Source: Emydura subglobosa | Taxonomy: Eukaryota > Chordata > Testudines > Chelidae | Length of the DNA: 64,000 nucleotides | Direction of reading: 5' to 3' | NCBI GenBank assembly: GCA_007922225.1 | Contig: ML679961.1 | Location: 62,003,430-62,067,429, forward strand | Shown: positions 58,005 through 64,000 of the stretch, one piece after another | Layout: every line of letters starts with the position of its first letter | How positions within the stretch are numbered: position 1 is the stretch's first letter | Notes under the pieces: model-generated | Told to the model about the DNA's origin: nothing | Seen by the model: the letters and a program-made list of their open reading frames with translations, nothing else | Database searches by the model: none | Translations under genes and position numbers: made by a program

Positions 58005-58260
58005 TGCTTTTATACTTAACACTTTTATAGCACTTCCCATCCATAGATTTCTAAGTGCTTTAAATAACAAAGAGTTTGGGTATTATCATCCCAATTTTAT
58101 GGGTTGGGAAACTTAGCCAGAGAGGTTAAGTGACTTTCCAAAGACCACTCAAAGTCAAAGTAGAGTTGAGAATGGCCCTCATGTCTCCTGACTCCCAGCT
58201 CCATCCTCAAGACATTAGAGCACAGATGCTCCCCTGCTTTATCACAGATCAGGATCTTTG
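58005..58260 (+). repeat. MIR-like SINE
   Basis: CACTTTTATAGCACTTCCCA, CATCCCAATTTTATGGGTTG, GGGAAACTTAGCCAGAGAGG, TTAAGTGACTTTCCAAAGA and CATGTCTCCTGACTCCCAGC follow MIR order closely. Confidence 0.8.
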
Positions 58261-61234
58261 GGTTTTTAGTTTTTGCTTTTAAAAATATATATGAATTTTA
58301 ATCTGACAATTCACACTTTAAAGATGATGCTTCTGATATCTAGTCAAACAGCCTCCTGCAGTGTTATTCAGTTGAGCTTCATATTATCCAGACACTACCG
58401 TTTTCATGCTTAATCTTGAATGGCCATATTTTTCAGATTTTTTGGGCAGGTTTATAGTACCCTTCTACTCTTAAAAAAAACAAAAAACCCTGATATAGTG
58501 GTGAGAGATTTCCAGAGGGCATGTTCCCAACTGCACTCAACATCAGAGATGTTAAAGAGAGAAACAAGTTCACCTAGTCTTCCCTTCTGTCAGTTCAGGA
58601 TTGTTTCCAGCAGTATACATGCCAGTATTTTGTCTAGCCCAGTTCAACAAGAAATGAAAGGAAAGAAAAAAAGACTAAAAGAAGTCTATTTTAATGTACA
58701 GTAATAAAATACTGAGTTTTGGGAGAGTCATGGTAGTGGCAAAGTGATTTCAGCCAGAGAACTGCTGAACAGCTCCTAGTAGATCTGCAAAGTCATGCTT
58801 TCTTTACTCTGCTTCATTTTATGTACTTAGGTGAAAACTGTTTTTGATTTATTAGATAGTTTTCTTTTTCCATTGACGCAAAAAGGAGTAGAGAGAGAAC
58901 ATAAGGGAAAGAGAGAAAGTGTACTCAGCTACTGATCAAGATGAAGAGCAAGGCAGTGCTAGGTTCCTATTAACGCCTGTTCCATTTGTGCTGTTTACAC
59001 ATGCATATACAGTACAAGTTAAATAAAAGCTAAAAAGATCACCAGCTGTTGACTGGAGCACTGCATTACTTGCATGTTAGTGACCAGGGTCAATTCAATT
59101 CCCAGGTCTTATTTCTCACTCCCTTCACTGGAAAAGGGCTGGGAGTGCTACACTGGCATTATACTTAATGCACCTAGTTGAAGTGCCTCATGTCACTCCA
59201 CAGTGACCCTTGGGGCTGACACAGGAGAAGTACTAATATGCTCTAAAGGAAGTGCCAGTCTAGCCTTCTTTGGATGAAAGGCATGTCATCACAACAAAAA
59301 AAGGGCGAGAATCCCCAGGATTCCAGAGGTCTATCATACCTAGATGGAGGAGAAAGACACAATTTTTTGCTAAGTGAAATACCCTCTTAATAGTAGTTAT
59401 CTTAATACATGGTACTTGCAACCATGCAAAGCATATGTGGCCTTACAAATAATGTTATATTTGGTTTAAAAGGTTTTGAATATTGTTGTAAGGTAAGTAA
59501 CACTGAAAAATCAACACAAGGATAAATGTGTAAGTCTTGCACAGTTTTCTTCAGTTTTTTGTTTCAGCACAAGTAATTCTCTCCAGCTTTAATACTACAA
59601 ATACGTTTTAAGCGAACAGAAATCTGTTCTTTACATGATAAGAAAGGTTCAGTTCATCCATCGCCTATGTAACCCAAGCCTATCTTATTTGCATGCATTT
59701 TTAAGATATTACAGGTTATCCTTTCCATTAATAGTCAGACCCAACTCTGCAGAGACTGTGGTGTTATCACAGGAAGGCCAAAAGTCACTTTGAAATGAGA
59801 AAACAAACATTTTTCTCTAATCAGAGTGTTTCTTTGTTTTACTTGGTTTTGGAGCACACTACCAAGAGAGATAAGCACCTGGACTGCAGATTTATATATA
59901 GGTAGTTTAACTCAATAAGTTTAGCTTCTTTATGTAGATGAACCATTGACTAATTATTTTTACAGCCTTGGGCTTCAATGAATGGTCCAAAAAATGGGAG
60001 GAGGTGAATAAAAATAAAGTCTTCCGAGAAATATTTAATAATGCACTTACTGTATATTCGCTCTTTTTCCTCCATGCTTCCTATGCTGTATGATTGTAGC
60101 CACGTAAATAATGTTAATAGAAGCATTCAATCTTTAGCTATCAAATATAACAGTCGGCTTGCATTTGATACAAACATACTTTATTAAAAATGGACTGTAA
60201 GCTTTGTGAGAGATACATAAAAGTGCAATTGACTTTAGTTGTTTGCTTTATGTAACTCTAGAACTAAACACAAGAATTTTTCAGTTACGTAAGTAATAAC
60301 TTCTCTGGGAGAATATGTTGGCAAATAGGCAAATAATAAACTTGCATTTTATGTGCTTTTACAAATGGGATTGTCACCATCTACTAATTGCAACTTAATG
60401 TTTTTAAAAATAACTATTTTCTTTGGCCTCAGTACAATAGAAAAAGGTCTGATTTATAGAAGCTTTAGGTATGTAACAGAAAATGTTGACAGATGTGACA
60501 TCCAGTGTGTGTGTGTGTAATGATTACATGTTATTACTTGTTTATAGAGAGAGTTGGCGAGGCAACAGAAAAGGTAACGTTTTGACAGAAAATAAAAATG
60601 GTATTTATTTTTAAAATGAAAACTAGAGAGTGTATTGAGAAAAATTATCTATAAGAAATGTAAGATATTGTAGAAAAAGGGACAAGATGCCCCAGGGGAT
60701 GGGTAATGGAGTATGACACTGTCACCTCTAGTTCACTGGTTCACAGTCAGTCAATGTAGATAATGACTGAAAGCTGTAGCTACCTCAAGACCACAGTATT
60801 GGTTCACACTGTGAGCAAGAAATCAAAATGAAACCCATTTAAGTAACTGGTCAGACAAAAAAAACTCTAGAGGATGTGAAGCATTACAGTTTACCAAATG
60901 TAAAACATGCTTCTAGATTTTTATCACTTTCGCTTTTAACTTCTTTGTGGCTAATGTCAGAAAAGTGACCATGTGAAAATAGAATCTTCTTAATTAATAA
61001 ATCTGTTCCCTAGACGAATTCAGGGACCATTTGTTTCACCTGGCCTTTGAAGAGATGTAGGTAAATTGTGGTGCAAACCAACACATCAGTATTTGATTAT
61101 GTGTTGCTGCTTGGTGGAAGGGAGGACTTGATTGGATTGTGCTTTGTTTCTGTAATACATAATTGGCAGGATTCTCACAGCTTGTGTATGCATCCTTTTA
61201 TTTATTCTAAATCTAAATTAAATATCTATTTGCT
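58261..61234. other. AT-rich intronic DNA
   Basis: No exon or repeat body recognised. A short (GT)n is at 60506-60518. Confidence 0.5.
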
Positions 61235-61345
61235 TTATTTATTATTATTAGTAGTACTAGTAATATTTCTGTAGTACTTTGGAGCCTTGTCATGGACCAG
61301 GACCCTACTGTGCTAGGCATTGTACAAAAACGGAACAAAAAGATA
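61235..61345 (+). repeat. MIR-like SINE, 5' part
   Basis: TTTGGAGCCTTGTCATGGAC and CAGGACCCTACTGTGCTAGG followed by ATTGTACAAAAACGGAACAA match the start of the window's MIR-like family, preceded by an (ATT)n-like stretch. Confidence 0.65.
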
Positions 61346-61955
61346 CTTTAGTGACTAAAATAACTTTTTACTATGTTTTTCTCCTTCCAGTCCTGCAAAG
61401 TTAACATAGCTATGGGCCAATGTATTGGATTCTCATTGGGATTATGCATCATTAACAGAAACATTGACAGAATTCAGAGTGCAGAATCTTTAGTGGTGAT
61501 GGTGATGGCGATGCAGGAAAATCCAAGCTTGATTTTTAGATCCCAGGTTAAAGTACAAGGCAGACAGAAACTCAAGCAGAGTATATTTAGTTTTTTCATG
61601 GAATCCATTTCAATCTTTGCATCTCTTGAAGCCATATCCGAGTTCTTTTTCTGAGTAGAACAGCATTTTAATAACTACTCTCAACAGCATCTTTTAGTGC
61701 AAGTTCCTTAAACTCATTCTGTGAAGGGTGGTAAATTACAATTTTAGTTATGACCTGCGGGCTCCTGTTCTGTAGGGACCACCACTAGGAATGAGAGTAT
61801 TTTTTTCTGCTAAGGTTTTCTGCAACCCATAGGGACTCGGCTGAGATTGCCTAAGGGGTCCCACTTTTGATATTGGAGTTTGACTTGTGAACATTCGTTC
61901 ACTCAGGACTGGATTGAGGCCACTAACTCACTCACGCTTTTCTAAAGTCACAAAG
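61346..61955. other. Intronic DNA, nothing recognised
   Basis: A 93-codon plus frame at 61373-61654 has no domain signature or supporting splice sites. Confidence 0.45.
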
Positions 61956-62079
61956 CAATCTGTAGAATGGGCTCTGGCCCGGTCTGGTCTTTGCGGCCCT
62001 TCCTCGGGCCCAGGCTCGGAGGAAGGCCACTGCACCTTCCAACAAAGAGGGGATGTTAGCATCCGTAGGGGCTTGTCAG

Positions 62080-62228
62080 CCAGGCCCTCAGGCAGGGCGG
62101 TTGGCCCCGTAGGCTATCGCCCCAGCCCTCACGCAGGGCGGGCGAGCATGCGGTCCTTTGCCCCAGCCCTCAGGCAGGGCGGGCTAGCATGCGGTCCTTC
62201 GCCCCAGCCCTCAGGCAGGGCGGGCGGG
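62080..62228 (+). repeat. 41-bp minisatellite, about 3.5 units
   Basis: Units starting GCCCCAGCCCTCA(C/G)GCAGGG begin at 62119, 62160 and 62201, exactly 41 bases apart, with GCATGCGGTCCTT in the first two and a partial unit before them at 62080. Confidence 0.9.
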
Positions 62229-62432
62229 TAAGCAGTGTCCTTGAGCCAAGAGGGTAGGGGACGGTACTCGCTCTCCGGGTGGCAAGAATAAGGGGAGAGG
62301 AGCGGGACGCAGGCCCACCCAACTCCACTGCGTCCCAGCCCAGGGCCCTAACAGTGGCAAAGGCGTTGCCACTTAGTCGGCAGGGCTCCCGCCGCAATAC
62401 GCCGATGGGGGTTGCCCCCTGTACAGCCATGC

Positions 62433-62771
62433 CTATGGCTGTCCCTGGGCCACTTCCTCCCCGTATCCTACCTCAGGGTCGCTGGAATACACCGCCCGGG
62501 GTAGACCAGCCAGTCCCTCTTCGTCTATGGGCGGCAAGGCGGGGAGTTCCTCGGCAAGGGGCAGCTCCTCCAGGTCCCAGGGCTCAGGGGAGGGCTCAGC
62601 CTCAGGCAGCTCCTCTAGGTCTTGTCCCATCTCCGGGGGCTCAGCGTCTGGCAGCTCTTCAAGGTCGGGGCCGGCCTCAGGGGGGAACTCCCAGCCCTCA
62701 CTCTCAGGGGGCTCGGTCCAGTTTTTCAGGCCCAGAGGCCTGGCCCCGTCCTTCGGGCCTGTAGGCCTCGG
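62433..62771 (-). other. Acidic repeat open frame inside the LTR-like unit
   Basis: The minus strand is open for 112 codons from after a TAG at 62772 to a stop at 62433. It reads a degenerate repeat, GPDLEELPDAEPPE, GQDLEELPEAEPSPE and WDLEELPLAEELP, very rich in glutamate, proline and leucine. The only in-frame ATG is at 62630. I do not recognise a protein family. It may be a coding relic captured in the element or simply the effect of a CTCCTC-rich tandem repeat (GGCAGCTCCTCCAGGTC on the plus strand). Confidence 0.45.
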
Positions 62772-63157
62772 CTAGTCTAGGGGGTCTGGAGGCCCTTTTC
62801 AGCTCTTAGAGGCGGGCCGCTTGGGTCGCTCCCAGGGCCTCGGTGCTGGGAGGTGGTCACCTGTGGTGGAGGCCCAGCCTGGTCCAGGCCTTTGCTGCAG
62901 CCGGCGAAACAGCATGTCTGCCTACGGCAGCAGCTCTCTCCCTACTAAGCAAGGGGGCCTGCTTTTTGTAGTTACAGTCCTTACTGAGGCTCTGCCCCCC
63001 TGCTGCCGGGTTGGCCGGTCGGCAGAACCTATCTGTGGCTGTCTCCCCGGTTGCCGGGCAGACTGAGCTGCCGGCCTGTTCAGGGCCTGATCCTGCCCTT
63101 GCGGCCCTTCCTCGGGCCCAGGCTCAGAGGAAGGCCACTGTGCCTTCCTACACAATC

Positions 63158-64000
63158 AGAAGCAAAAGTGAAAAATCTAGATGCATATTTTACATTTGAC
63201 ATACTGTACTGCTTTGCAACCTCTAGAGTTTTTTGTCTCACCTGTTACCTAAATGAGTTTCCTTCTCGTTCTCCCTCACACACTGAGCCAACAATATTCA
63301 ACATTTTGTTGGTACAAAGATAAAGTAAAAGATTTTTTTAAAAACAAAGTTTAATAGCAAATTAAAAAATTAATAAATGTGTTAACAGCTTCTTGTAGGA
63401 TAGGATTTTGGGGGAGGGGGATTGGTACATGTGCCTGCTACTGATATTTTTTCATTATATATTTTCTCCTTTTTGCTTACACCCAGCTCCACTCTTTCCT
63501 GAAAAATAATCTTACTAGAGCAGGCAGGCAGCACTTGACAAAATGTACTTCCTTGAGGTAAGAAGTTGTTTCTCTCTCTCTCTTATTTGACTGGACTCCT
63601 GGAACCTCCAGGGAAGAACAGGAGAGTCATCAACTGAAAAGGACAAATGGTTCTTTTATGTTACATCAATATCTGCAAACTCACTTAAATTGTGATAACC
63701 AATATGTACAGTAGCCTTGAGATACAAACACTAGTTTGTTTAGAACTCAGCTATTAACCTTCCCTGATGCTGGATTTTGAAGTGAGGCAACAGGTGGCAA
63801 CAACCAACAATACCAGCCTCCTAATGCATGAATATTGTTAATAAAAATCCCTTTAAGAAAATGCTAAACCAGTCATAACTAATCAGCATGAATATTAACA
63901 GGGCCCTTCAGTATGCTTTCTAAAGTACCTAGTCAATAACAAATAAGACAGCTGTAATATCAGAGTCATCTCCTACTCACACAAACCAATCTTCTACCTT
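63158..64000. other. AT-rich intronic DNA at the window end
   Basis: No gene or element recognised; a short (TC)n is at 63569-63582. Confidence 0.5.

Larger units (their letters stand above)
61961..63152. mobile_element. LTR-like unit, 1192 bp, 5-bp target duplication CAATC
   Basis: It starts TGTAGAATGG and ends CCTTCCTACA (8 of 10 terminal bases inverted matches), flanked by CAATC at 61956-61960 and 63153-63157. It is strongly GC-rich. A 50-bp block starting TTGCGGCCCTTCCTCGGGCC occurs near both ends (61991-62040 and 63099-63148), a few mismatches apart, which is unusual inside one LTR and could instead mean a compact non-autonomous element. A 41-bp minisatellite and an acidic repeat frame lie inside. 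No RT, protease or integrase is present. I call it a solo LTR or small LTR-flanked derivative; orientation is open. Confidence 0.72.
44546..64000 (-). other. RGS6: Intron of RGS6 upstream of the first coding exon
   Basis: Inferred from the acceptor at 44546: the 21-nt leader before the ATG implies at least one upstream noncoding exon, which is not identifiable here. Most of the stretch is mobile elements, above all the DIRS element. Confidence 0.6.

Noticed and set aside
62080..62228. CRISPR-like array
   Set aside because: The 41-bp units are directly adjacent tandem repeats without unique spacers, in a vertebrate repeat.

Overview
The window looks like AT-rich, gene-poor vertebrate intronic DNA crowded with transposable elements. 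The repeat set points to a sauropsid, most likely a turtle (about 0.8): CR1 LINEs with the eight-base ATTCTATG-type 3' repeat, MIR-like SINEs, Harbinger elements and MITEs whose ends read GTCTACAC, a DIRS tyrosine-recombinase retrotransposon, two Penelope-like elements and solo LTRs. There is no prokaryotic gene organisation. Almost all short open frames are chance frames or pieces of these repeats.

The only host coding sequence I can support is one short exon on the minus strand at 44441-44545. It has a good splice acceptor and donor, an ATG and 28 codons, and matches the amino terminus of RGS6, an R7-family regulator of G-protein signalling. The rest of the window is then read as introns on either side of it: lower coordinates lie downstream in the gene, higher coordinates upstream.

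Layout. 0-5 kb: old CR1 and MIR fragments, then a Harbinger transposon (1710-4704) with an open SANT/Myb-like exon and a decayed DDE transposase. 5-10.8 kb: plain AT-rich sequence. 10.8-13.2 kb: a 300-bp hAT MITE with a perfect 8-bp target duplication, an old CR1 and a 622-bp solo LTR. 13-22 kb: MIRs and an AT-rich hAT-like repeat. 22.3-25.7 kb: a Penelope-like element with RT and GIY-YIG remnants, then a 5'-truncated CR1, both on the minus strand. 25.7-34.2 kb: mostly featureless. 34.2-35.3 kb: a 1.1-kb solo LTR. 36-41.6 kb: CR1 fragments, a Harbinger MITE and an LTR-like segment. 44.5 kb: the RGS6 exon. 45.4-50.2 kb: a hAT end, a second Penelope-like copy, a palindromic repeat with a Harbinger MITE nested in it, and an old CR1.

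50.28-56.76 kb holds the best-preserved element: a DIRS retrotransposon on the minus strand with inverted terminal repeats, the diagnostic internal complementary region, gag-like, RT/RNase H and tyrosine recombinase frames. It is broken at a few places, two of them long G/C homopolymers. It sits inside an older CR1. 57-61.9 kb is AT-rich sequence with MIR pieces. 61.96-63.15 kb is a GC-rich 1.2-kb LTR-like unit with a 5-bp target duplication, a 41-bp minisatellite, a 50-bp direct repeat near its two ends and a 112-codon acidic repeat frame. The end of the window is plain AT-rich DNA.
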